Shown here: positions 8,453-16,307 of the stretch, in pieces
How the letters are laid out: each line of letters opens with the position of its first letter
Position numbering within the stretch: position 1 is the stretch's first letter
From: Shewanella maritima
GTDB taxonomy: Bacteria; Pseudomonadota; Gammaproteobacteria; Enterobacterales; Shewanellaceae
Direction: 5' to 3'
DNA: 64,000 nucleotides
NCBI RefSeq assembly: GCF_004295345.1
Contig: NZ_CP036200.1
Span: 3,535,501 to 3,599,500 of the forward strand
Position numbers and translations under genes: made by a program
The notes under the pieces: generated by a model
The model's database searches: none
What the model saw: only the letters and a program-made list of their open reading frames with translations
Told to the model about the DNA's origin: nothing

Positions 8453-9394
8453 TTAGCGACGTCTTCTACGTCTTCTCATACGGCCTTCGCGATCCGCTTC
8501 AACCTCTTCCTCGTCGTGAAGTTCTTGAACGGGTTCATTTGCTGGTTGAGGGTCGTCTTCGCCAGTCGTCAACTGAGTGACATTGCTTTCGACTTGGCTA
8601 TCCGACTTTTTTGCGTCACCTTTGAACACAGACTTTAAGATACCAGTAACACTAGACTTCTCTTCTTCAACTTGAGGCTCTTTAGCTTGTGGCTCTTCAG
8701 TAAATTCAATTTTGTCTATTTTAGCTTTAGCAGCTTTTTTAGGCGCTTCAGCTACAGGGTCAAGGCTAGCAGCATCTTTTGGACGCACTGCGACGTTGTC
8801 TAATGAAGCTGACTTAGGCTTTATCTCAGCGACATTGTCATGCAGGTCTGCAATATTGCTTACCGCTGATGGCGGTACAGATTGGCTTGCAAGTGATTCA
8901 GCCTCACGTTCTGCCACTCGTTTATCAAACTCTGCAACGACTTCATTAATTTCGGCCTTGGCAATACTAAGTGCGCTAGCTAACTCATCAAACGTCGCAT
9001 GGAAGCCATCGTGCTTTTGCTCAAACGGCTTGATGTTACCTTTCACTTCGTCAGTTAAATTATTCGTTAGGCGCTTATAGATATTGATCTCTTGCTCAAG
9101 CTCGTACAGATAAGTCTTGGTAAACTTAACTACATCATCCATTGCTTCAAGCTTGGTAAATAATTCCTGCTTTTTCTCGGCAAAACCATCAATCATAGAT
9201 TGCGGAATTTGCGCTGGTGGTGCCATTTCGGGCACTAGACCAGCAAATTCAGAAATTGAACCTACAGGTTTCCAGTGGGTAAAAGCTGGATTCCAACCGT
9301 AACAATCAGGTGCATTTTGAACAATGGCTTGTGCCTCTGCTTCAGAAATGGGACCTGTTACTTCACCATTTTTTGAAATAAACCATTTAGTCAT
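8453..9394 (-). CDS. GYF_2 (DUF4339)-type coiled-coil protein with poly-Arg tail
   Basis: 313 aa, no signal peptide. Residues 1-55 are a GYF_2/DUF4339-type domain: W4, GEVTGPIS, then YGWNPAFTHWKPV; family members usually bind proline-rich peptides. Residues ~60-170 are predicted helical/coiled-coil. Residues ~170-300 are acidic, Ala/Glu/Lys-rich low complexity. The protein ends in an almost pure arginine tail (RMRRRRRRR), suggesting nucleic-acid or polyanion binding. It is paralogous over the N-terminal ~140 residues to the gene just upstream (9459-9884), which stops before the acidic part and Arg tail. Probably co-transcribed; function unknown. Confidence 0.8.
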   Translation of the reverse strand: MTKWFISKNGEVTGPISEAEAQAIVQNAPDCYGWNPAFTHWKPVGSISEFAGLVPEMAPPAQIPQSMIDGFAEKKQELFTKLEAMDDVVKFTKTYLYELEQEINIYKRLTNNLTDEVKGNIKPFEQKHDGFHATFDELASALSIAKAEINEVVAEFDKRVAEREAESLASQSVPPSAVSNIADLHDNVAEIKPKSASLDNVAVRPKDAASLDPVAEAPKKAAKAKIDKIEFTEEPQAKEPQVEEEKSSVTGILKSVFKGDAKKSDSQVESNVTQLTTGEDDPQPANEPVQELHDEEEVEADREGRMRRRRRRR

Positions 9395-9458
9395 AATCGT
9401 GACTCTTATATCAGGTTAACCAACATGAGCTAACTCAAGTGGTAAAAATATGTTCGAA

Positions 9459-9884
9459 CTAATTATCTGAAACGCCAGCAAGGTTTTTCTGTAATGCCGC
9501 ATACTGCTCATTTACACTGCGGAGGGTATTCTTCACTTGCTCGTTCAAGTTTTGCGTTGTGGTTTTACACTTGTTGGTATCACGGTCTAGATCGTTCAGA
9601 GAACCGTGAATAACCTGAAGTGTGCCTTCAATACGATTCAACGCAGAGTTTAGTTCTTGCTCTTTTGCCAACATTTTTTCAATCAGCTCTTGTGGCACAT
9701 CGATTGGCGGAGGCGGTGGAGATACAGCGATATCGAATTCTTCGACGTCGCAAACTGGGATCCAATGAGCGTAAGATGGGTGCCATGCATAACTTTGAGG
9801 ATTGGCTTTAATAAATTCATTTGAATCAGCTAATCCAAGCGGTCCACTTACCTCACCGTTATTTGAGAAATACCACTGTTTCAT
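9459..9884 (-). CDS. Short GYF_2 (DUF4339)-type coiled-coil paralogue
   Basis: 141 aa, cytoplasmic. Residues 1-55 are a GYF_2-type domain (KQWYFSNNGEVSGPLG, YAWHPSYAHWIPV). A PPPPP run follows at about residues 56-60, then a helical segment with heptad-like hydrophobic spacing (LNSALNRIEGTLQVIHGSLNDLD). It aligns end to end with the first ~140 residues of the downstream paralogue. The proline run is the sort of sequence GYF domains recognise, so self- or hetero-association of the pair is an attractive inference. The spacing to the next gene (64 bp) fits a shared transcript. No enzymatic motif. Confidence 0.78.
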   Translation of the reverse strand: MKQWYFSNNGEVSGPLGLADSNEFIKANPQSYAWHPSYAHWIPVCDVEEFDIAVSPPPPPIDVPQELIEKMLAKEQELNSALNRIEGTLQVIHGSLNDLDRDTNKCKTTTQNLNEQVKNTLRSVNEQYAALQKNLAGVSDN

Positions 9885-10563
9885 TGTCGACTCTTATCCT
9901 TAACTAGCATTTAGCTAACTTATTCCTATTAAATCAGATTGTTACGGTGCACTCGAAACAATTAGATTCTAGAGGCGTAGGCTGCACTGGCAGGGTAACG
10001 CAAATAGCACCGATACAATTTCGTTACATTAACTTAAATTTGTTCACATCGCTACACTTGTCATTAATTCAATTGAAATTTTTTAATGCAGTTTAAACTG
10101 CCTTAGCCTCGATCCCTTGATTAAAGGCGATCGCGCAGATCAATTTATTGGATCAAAAAATATAAAAACAGTGTTCTAAAAATGAATAAGTTATATAAAC
10201 CCCGTGTGCGGGGCATTACATAGGATGGAATTAAATTCATCACAGCTTGTTATAAAGGATTAAAGTTTGTTCGGAAGGGATTTTATCCTCACTGGCGATC
10301 TTGACGATCTGTGCTCGAGCTGATCGCAGATCATTAAGTCATTTTCGCGATGTATTTATCTGTGGGAAGTCGAATGACATTTACGTGTTTGTATCAAGCT
10401 AAAATTATGAACTACGACTCAAGTCCTAGCCGTTGTAAATTACCACTTACAAAGACCTCTGCGAAACGGGGAGGTTTGCTAGGTGCTTGGCGCTGATTTG
10501 GGGGAAATAAATAGCTATGCTACTTGCGAATATAGATAGCTCTCTTTCTGGCGCTTCGATTTT

Positions 10564-10585
10564 AAGTGTTTGAATTTTAACACTT
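10564..10585. repeat. Inverted repeat, 7-bp arms
   Basis: AAGTGTT at 10564-10570 and its complement AACACTT at 10579-10585, with an 8-nt A/T-rich spacer. It lies 13 bp before a second, longer inverted repeat. Possible operator half-sites or a small hairpin. Confidence 0.4.
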
Positions 10586-10597
10586 CAAAGACTTGCT

Positions 10598-10631
10598 TAC
10601 ATTTTATGGGATCGGGTTTTGATAAAATGTA
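10598..10631. promoter_or_regulatory. Perfect 10-bp inverted repeat upstream of the acylase gene
   Basis: TACATTTTAT at 10598-10607 and ATAAAATGTA at 10622-10631 are exact complements separated by 14 nt. An A/T-rich dyad of this kind about 200 bp upstream of a start could be a dimeric regulator site. No T-run follows, so a terminator is unlikely. Confidence 0.4.
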
Positions 10632-10830
10632 GACAGACGTTTGAATGCTTGCTTAAATGGTCGGAGGTGTCTTTGATGTATTTGCTCTCCCTAAGAGGGG
10701 CGGTAGGGAAGTGAAGTTGAGACACACAGGACGTGAAGCCTTATTCGAATAACTTAGTCGCATTTTTACAATCAATAGTAATTGGGTGTAATGCAGCGGC
10801 GAGTGACGAAATACATCAAGGATAATAATA

Positions 10831-13419
10831 ATGAAACTCAACAAACTCATGCTAGCCATCGGCGTAGCTACCGGGGTGTTTATTACCGGTTGTGGCGACG
10901 ACACCACCTTCGAAAAATTCACTATCGATCCAAAACCAGAGCCAGAAGTCATTCCGCCACTACAGGCGTTTGATACTGATGGTACCCTTAACGCGACGAT
11001 TCGCCGTACTAGTTATGGTGTGCCTCATATTGAAGCCGATAACCTGGAAAGCTTAGGTTTTGGTAGTGGTTACGCACAGGCTCAAGACAACCTGTGTATT
11101 TTGGCCGACAACTTTGTCAAAGCGAACTCTGAGCGCTCAATGTATTTTGGCCCTCATGCGTCAATTGACTTCACCACAGGTATGCCAACGGCGGAAGACA
11201 ACGGCAACCTTATTTCAGATTTTGGCTACAAGGCGTTGAAAATTCGTCAGCTGGCTGAAGAGCAATATTCGCAATTTAGTTATAACTCGCGCGCGTTAAT
11301 GGAAGGGTTTAGTGCTGGTTACAACCAGTACTTAGCTGATGTTGCCGCAGAAAAACAAGCGGCAGACCCATTCTGTGCTGGTCAGCCTTGGGTTAAACCG
11401 ATTACCGGTGAAGATATTGCTACTTACCTGTTCTCAATTGCACTGCTGCCTGGCGCATCTAACTTCCTCGATTTGATTTTCTTTGCTAATCCTGGGGATG
11501 GATATGAATATCTGCCAAGAACAGTTGGCGCAGCAACAACCGCGCAATCAACAGCCTTCTTTACCGATATGCAGCGCGGCCTGGTTGATAGAGCATCGCG
11601 TATTACCACACCGGAGTTAAATAAAGGCGATCTTGGCTCAAATGGTTGGGGTCTTGGTAAAGATAAAACAGAAAACGGCATGGGCATGGTGCTGGGTAAT
11701 CCTCACTTCCCACACACAGGTAACCTGCGTTTCTGGCAATCACATTTAACTATTCCAAATCAGATAGATGTTATGGGCGGCTCACTTGTAGGTATGCCTG
11801 GTTTGGTTAACATCGGCTTTAACAAAGACGTTGCCTGGACTCACACCTTCTCGACCGCAGAGCATTTTGTGATGTACAACCTCACATTGGCTGAGGGTGA
11901 CCGAATGACTTATTTGGTGGACGGTAAGCCAATGCCAATCACCAAAGAGACAGTTTCAATTGTGGTTAATGGTGGCCCTGCTGGCATGTTAACGGTGGAG
12001 AAAGACATCTACACCACAGCCAAAGGTCCTATCGTTGAAGCGCCAGCGAATGTTGCGCCATTTGGTTGGGATGACAATCAAGCCTTTATGGTGCAAGACG
12101 TTAATATGGCGAACAAAGATCCACTGGATCATTGGTTAGCGATGAACCGTGCATCAAATAAAGATGAGTTCCAACAAGCCTTTAAAGACTTTGATGGGGT
12201 GATCTTCAACAACACCATGTACGCCGATAAAGAAGGTAATACTTTTTATATCGATGACTCAACTGTACCAGGCCTATCTGAAGTAGCAGTTGCTCAGTTA
12301 AAAACTAACCCTGAGATCATTGCCATTAAGCAAATGGCTGGCTTTACGGTATTGCCAGGAAGCTTGTCGATGTTTGCCTTTGATGGACCGACACCTTATG
12401 AGCGGGCACCTAAGCTTGAGCGCAGTGACTTTGTACAGAACTCAAATAATTCGTTCTGGTCGACTAACCTAGAAGCACCATTAGAAGGTTACTCACCTAT
12501 GTATGGTGTGGAGCGTGGACAGCTATCAATGCGTACCCGCTTAGGTTTGAAGCTGCTTGAAGATGCTGCAGGTGACGATGGCAAGTTTAACCTTGATGAG
12601 CTTGAAGCTGCGGTGCTCAATAACCGCGCTTATTTACCAGAAATGGTACTTACTGACTTAATTGCTCAGTGTGAAGCGCAAGGCGATACACCAGTGGATG
12701 TTGCAACTGGCGTGAGCAAAGATATCAGCGGCGCATGCAACGCACTGAAAATGTGGAATGGTGTGCAAGATAATGACAGCAAAGCTGGCGCACTTATTCG
12801 TGAGTTTGCTCACCAGTTTAGTCAGTCGAACATGCTAACTGTGCCATTTGATTACACTATGGCGGCAACGACGCCTAACACTTTAACCACAGATGGCAGT
12901 GCATTAGTGGCATTAGCGCGTGCAGCATTGAACGTTGAAGCCGCTGGCTTTGCATTAGATGCGCCACTGGGTGAGGTGCAGTTTGTCGAGGCGTCTCTGC
13001 CAACAGGTGAAGCCTCTGGTGCCAAGTTACCTTGGCCTGGTACTCACAATGCTGAAGGCGGCTTTAACGTATTTTCAACCAGTACAAGTGGAGATGATAC
13101 GCTTATTCCACAGCATGCCTATACTCGTGTAGTCGACCCTGTATCTGGCACAAATTTACGTTCAGGAATGACCGAAGAGGGCTACCATATTCGTTACGGC
13201 TCAAGCTGGATGATGGCGGTAAGTTTTACTGAAGAAGGTCCAAAAGCACGCGGTATTTTGACTTATTCCCAGTCAGGTAACGTGCTTAGCGAAAACGCTA
13301 GTGACCAGACTCAGCTGTACTCAAGCCAAAAGCAGTTCCACCCTATGTTGTTCACTGAAGCAGAAATTGCTGCAGATGTAGAATCAACAGTTGAACTGTC
13401 GATGGTTAAAGCTCAATAG
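10831..13419 (+). CDS. Penicillin-acylase-family Ntn-hydrolase lipoprotein (AHL acylase / aculeacin acylase-like)
   Basis: 862 aa. Lipoprotein signal with lipobox ITGC (Cys21), so membrane-anchored after export. It has the penicillin amidase (peptidase S45) architecture: an alpha-subunit part (RRTSYGVPHIEADN, GFGSGYAQAQDNLC), a linker, then the autocleavage/nucleophile site LGSNGWGLG, where Ser270 would become the N-terminal catalytic residue of the beta subunit. NPHFP and the stretch GMPGLVNIGFNKDVAWTHT follow. These features resemble aculeacin A acylase and N-acyl-homoserine-lactone acylases such as PvdQ, so hydrolysis of long-chain acyl amides is inferred; the substrate is unproven. Start supported by AAGGA nine bases upstream. 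Followed by a strong terminator. Confidence 0.88.
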   Translation: MKLNKLMLAIGVATGVFITGCGDDTTFEKFTIDPKPEPEVIPPLQAFDTDGTLNATIRRTSYGVPHIEADNLESLGFGSGYAQAQDNLCILADNFVKANSERSMYFGPHASIDFTTGMPTAEDNGNLISDFGYKALKIRQLAEEQYSQFSYNSRALMEGFSAGYNQYLADVAAEKQAADPFCAGQPWVKPITGEDIATYLFSIALLPGASNFLDLIFFANPGDGYEYLPRTVGAATTAQSTAFFTDMQRGLVDRASRITTPELNKGDLGSNGWGLGKDKTENGMGMVLGNPHFPHTGNLRFWQSHLTIPNQIDVMGGSLVGMPGLVNIGFNKDVAWTHTFSTAEHFVMYNLTLAEGDRMTYLVDGKPMPITKETVSIVVNGGPAGMLTVEKDIYTTAKGPIVEAPANVAPFGWDDNQAFMVQDVNMANKDPLDHWLAMNRASNKDEFQQAFKDFDGVIFNNTMYADKEGNTFYIDDSTVPGLSEVAVAQLKTNPEIIAIKQMAGFTVLPGSLSMFAFDGPTPYERAPKLERSDFVQNSNNSFWSTNLEAPLEGYSPMYGVERGQLSMRTRLGLKLLEDAAGDDGKFNLDELEAAVLNNRAYLPEMVLTDLIAQCEAQGDTPVDVATGVSKDISGACNALKMWNGVQDNDSKAGALIREFAHQFSQSNMLTVPFDYTMAATTPNTLTTDGSALVALARAALNVEAAGFALDAPLGEVQFVEASLPTGEASGAKLPWPGTHNAEGGFNVFSTSTSGDDTLIPQHAYTRVVDPVSGTNLRSGMTEEGYHIRYGSSWMMAVSFTEEGPKARGILTYSQSGNVLSENASDQTQLYSSQKQFHPMLFTEAEIAADVESTVELSMVKAQ

Positions 13420-13505
13420 GTGACTAACCTCAATAGATAGCTGAACGCCATAGATAACTAGAGTCCACAGCTGTCTGTTAGCTAAACTGACAAATGAGTG
13501 ATTTG

Positions 13506-13529
13506 AAGCCCGCATTATGCGGGCTTTTT
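13506..13529 (+). terminator. Rho-independent terminator of the acylase gene
   Basis: AAGCCCGCAT pairs with ATGCGGGCTT and is followed by TTT. G/C-rich stem, about 90 bp after the stop codon. Confidence 0.88.
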
Positions 13530-13995
13530 ACTTTGAGTTACTGCTGAGCTTATTGCATGTGTTTTACCATTATCGGAAGAAATAACTGGCTACCAAACTA
13601 CTTGAGCCTTTTTAAGGGTGATTAATCTACAAAAAGCGCTCGATTTAGCATGTTAAACAGGCTTGTTGATGGTAAAACTGTTTAACTCTTCTGGCTGCGC
13701 ACTTTTGTTTTAGTCAAAAATAGTGCATAAAGATGATGCTCTACGTGTGCATTACAAACTGTTACGTTTTGCTTTTTAATAAATTACAAAGGCTTATACA
13801 GTTGTTGTTGCACTTGTATCAGTTTTTACTTGAGCGAGTTTTTAGTCTGTCTTTATTATAAATGTTACAGGCGAGTAACAGCTGCGGCTAACTATTTGTA
13901 AACGCGGCCTTTACATACTTGTCTCAGAATTTATCGGCTAGCCGGTAATTAAATGTCATAGCTTAAAATAATAACAATAATCCCAAGGAGAGCGG
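13530..13995. other. Intergenic region with promoter of the CadC-like regulator
   Basis: No ORF. A perfect 10-bp palindrome (CGGCTAGCCG) lies at 13935-13944, about 50 bp before the regulator start, where an autoregulatory operator could sit. A strong ribosome-binding site (AAGGAGAG) precedes ATG 13996. Confidence 0.45.
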
Positions 13996-16119
13996 ATGAC
14001 TCTGGCTCAATACCAAATTGGCCCTTGCACCCTAGATACAAATCTTTTGCTGCTTAGCTGTAATGAGTTGCAGCAAAAACTCCCCGCAAAAGTGTGTGAA
14101 CTACTCCAGCTTTTTCTGACCAGTGAAGAGAATATTGTTTCACGAGCTGATGCTATTGAGCAGATCTGGGCTGGGAATCAAGGCGTTGGCGAAAAGGGGT
14201 TTACCAACTCGGTTTGGGTTATTCGTAAAGCGTTTAAAGATCTAGGTGTCGAAGACGAAGTTTTTCTTACCTTGCCCAAAGTGGGCTATCAATTGTTGCT
14301 GAGCAACCAAGCGCTAAACAGTGTAGCAACGATTAATACTGAGACAAAACCGCAAGCAGGCCGCCAAGCGAAGCCTTGGTTGTGGCCAGGTGTCGTCGTC
14401 TTGTTAATCATGGTGATTGTGGCTCAGGCTTTTTGGCCTAAGGATCCGCAAGCGCCAGTAAAAGTGCAAACTAACACGGTAAAACAAAGCAAAGTCACTA
14501 ACTACGAAGGTGTTGAAGAGCATATTGCCGTTTCGCATTCTGGGCAGTATTTAGCGATGCAGTGGCGCGCTGGAGAGCAGCTAGGCAAGATCTATATTCA
14601 AGACCTTACCCAGCAACAAGCCCCGCTTAATCAAATAACTTTAGGTGAACATGAAGAGGCCTCACCAGCTTGGTCTTTGTCGGATAGTAAGCTGGCCTAT
14701 GTGCGCATTGATGACGCTGGTAGCTGCGAGGTGAGGGTACGCCATTTACAAAATAATACCGATACCCTAGTCGCAAGCGATTGTTTTTACTTGCCGTTTA
14801 AGCGGGTATTAACCTGGTCAAGTCATGATGATGACACCTTGATTTACGCGAAGCAGTTAGCAGACAGAGTTGCACTCTTTGCCTACTCAGAGCTAACTGG
14901 GCAGTCGCAGCAGGTGAGCTTTCCTGCTGAAAACGAAGTCGATTTTGCTCCCCACGAATTAGCTAGCCAAAACCGTTTTGCATTTATACGCGAGAAAAGT
15001 GCCTCAATGCAGATGAGCCTACTAGTGCAAAATGGCGCTAAAGTAAAAACGCCAATCACTGATGATGAAAAGCAGCAAAGCCTGACGCCACTCATTCAAA
15101 ATCGGGTGACCATCGTCGACTTTGATTATGACGTTAGCGAGCAAGTGTTCTACGTTAATTACCTAGATGGCGGTGAGTTATTATTGTCGAAAATCGGCCT
15201 TGATGGTGAATTGTTACAATCAATACCCCATAGCGGCATGCCGAGTAATCTGAGTTTTGACCAAGCCAAACAAACCTTGTTTAGCAGTCAACATATTTCC
15301 AAAGAGTACATAGCTCAGGTGAAGCTTGCCGATAAACAAACCATCAATACCATTTCATCATCTTCACGCGACATGTACGCGCGCTTTTCCAAACAAACTC
15401 AAGATGTGCTGTTTTTGTCGAACCGCGCCCAGCTTTGGGCTGTATGGAAAAACAATGGTGCCAGTAGCATTAATCTAACCAAGGATATGGGCAATGCTGG
15501 CGTGCCCAGTGTGTCACCCACATCGTCGCAATTTGCCGTCAGCATTAATAAAGATAATGACCAAACCTTGTATCTGGGTGATATCAATAGCGCGATTTTT
15601 ACCCCAGTTGATACCCAAGGGGTGACAGCTGAGAACTTGTCATGGTCTAGCGACGGTAACACCTTGTATTTTAAAGGCACCAAAGCTGGCGAAAATGCGA
15701 TCTATGCATACAATATCGCCACCAAGCAACAAACGGTGGTGCTTGAAGGTGAGGGCAATTACGCACTCGAAGGTGAAGCACCGCATATTTTGTATTTGTC
15801 TAAATTTAACCAAAATGGCATCTGGCGTTTTGACCGCAACACTTCACAGCTTACCCGAATTACTGATGCGTTAACCAAGTACGATTTTGGCTCATTTTTC
15901 TACCAAGATGGTTATGTTTATTTTGTGATGCGAACAAATGAGCATGACAAAATTGAGCGTATTTCGTTAAGCGGCGAGCAGCAAACCGTGTTAAGTTTTT
16001 CTGCTAACACCATACGCAAGTTCTATGGCTTATCACCCGCCGATGGAGGGTCTATTTTGCTGACTTTAAAGGTGGCAAATGAGGCTGATGTAATGAAATA
16101 CCCATTAGCGAACGATTAA
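13996..16119 (+). CDS. CadC-like membrane transcriptional regulator with periplasmic TolB/WD40-like repeats
   Basis: 707 aa. Residues 1-105 form an OmpR/CadC-type winged-helix DNA-binding domain (LPAKVCELLQLFL, VSRADAIEQIWAG, FTNSVWVIRKAF, TLPKVGYQLL). A Pro/Lys linker leads to one TM helix (about residues 129-148, LWPGVVVLLIMVIVAQAFW). The ~550-residue remainder has repeated blocks of the PD40/TolB type (HEEASPAWSLSDSKLAYVR, SPTSSQFAVS, ENLSWSSDGNTLYF), predicted to be a periplasmic beta-propeller. It is a one-component system: periplasmic sensing transmitted directly to DNA. It stands immediately upstream of two exported subtilase-fold proteins on the same strand, which are likely targets (inference). 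No receiver domain, so no histidine kinase is needed. Confidence 0.87.
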   Translation: MTLAQYQIGPCTLDTNLLLLSCNELQQKLPAKVCELLQLFLTSEENIVSRADAIEQIWAGNQGVGEKGFTNSVWVIRKAFKDLGVEDEVFLTLPKVGYQLLLSNQALNSVATINTETKPQAGRQAKPWLWPGVVVLLIMVIVAQAFWPKDPQAPVKVQTNTVKQSKVTNYEGVEEHIAVSHSGQYLAMQWRAGEQLGKIYIQDLTQQQAPLNQITLGEHEEASPAWSLSDSKLAYVRIDDAGSCEVRVRHLQNNTDTLVASDCFYLPFKRVLTWSSHDDDTLIYAKQLADRVALFAYSELTGQSQQVSFPAENEVDFAPHELASQNRFAFIREKSASMQMSLLVQNGAKVKTPITDDEKQQSLTPLIQNRVTIVDFDYDVSEQVFYVNYLDGGELLLSKIGLDGELLQSIPHSGMPSNLSFDQAKQTLFSSQHISKEYIAQVKLADKQTINTISSSSRDMYARFSKQTQDVLFLSNRAQLWAVWKNNGASSINLTKDMGNAGVPSVSPTSSQFAVSINKDNDQTLYLGDINSAIFTPVDTQGVTAENLSWSSDGNTLYFKGTKAGENAIYAYNIATKQQTVVLEGEGNYALEGEAPHILYLSKFNQNGIWRFDRNTSQLTRITDALTKYDFGSFFYQDGYVYFVMRTNEHDKIERISLSGEQQTVLSFSANTIRKFYGLSPADGGSILLTLKVANEADVMKYPLAND

Positions 16120-16307
16120 TTTAATTTTACGTAAGCTAATGATTGTTATGGTAATAGATTTTTAAAAGAGGTCAAAAAGATATCTAAAGATTAAAAACTG
16201 AGTATTATCTGAGCTTTATCAGATTGAGCCCCATTTCGCTCAAGGTTATTAATTGTGACAGCTTTGTTAACGAGGCTGAAAAACAACTATAACGACAAGG
16301 AATGGAA

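Larger units (their letters stand above)
9885..10830. other. Long intergenic region upstream of the acylase
   Basis: About 945 bp with no convincing ORF. It holds the promoter of the GYF_2 pair near 9890-10050, a small CCCCG/CGGGG hairpin near 10200-10213, and two adjacent inverted repeats at 10564-10631 (listed separately). AAGGA at 10817-10821 is the ribosome-binding site of the acylase. The length and the structured part leave room for an unrecognised regulatory RNA, but nothing here identifies one. Confidence 0.45.

Noticed and set aside
8712..9080. Forward ORF of 122 codons opposite the GYF_2 gene
   Set aside because: Ala/Ser-rich complement of a coiled-coil gene, no independent support.
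10653..10952. Reverse ORF of 99 codons across the acylase start
   Set aside because: Overlaps the well-supported signal peptide and lipobox of the acylase; no ribosome-binding site or family pattern.
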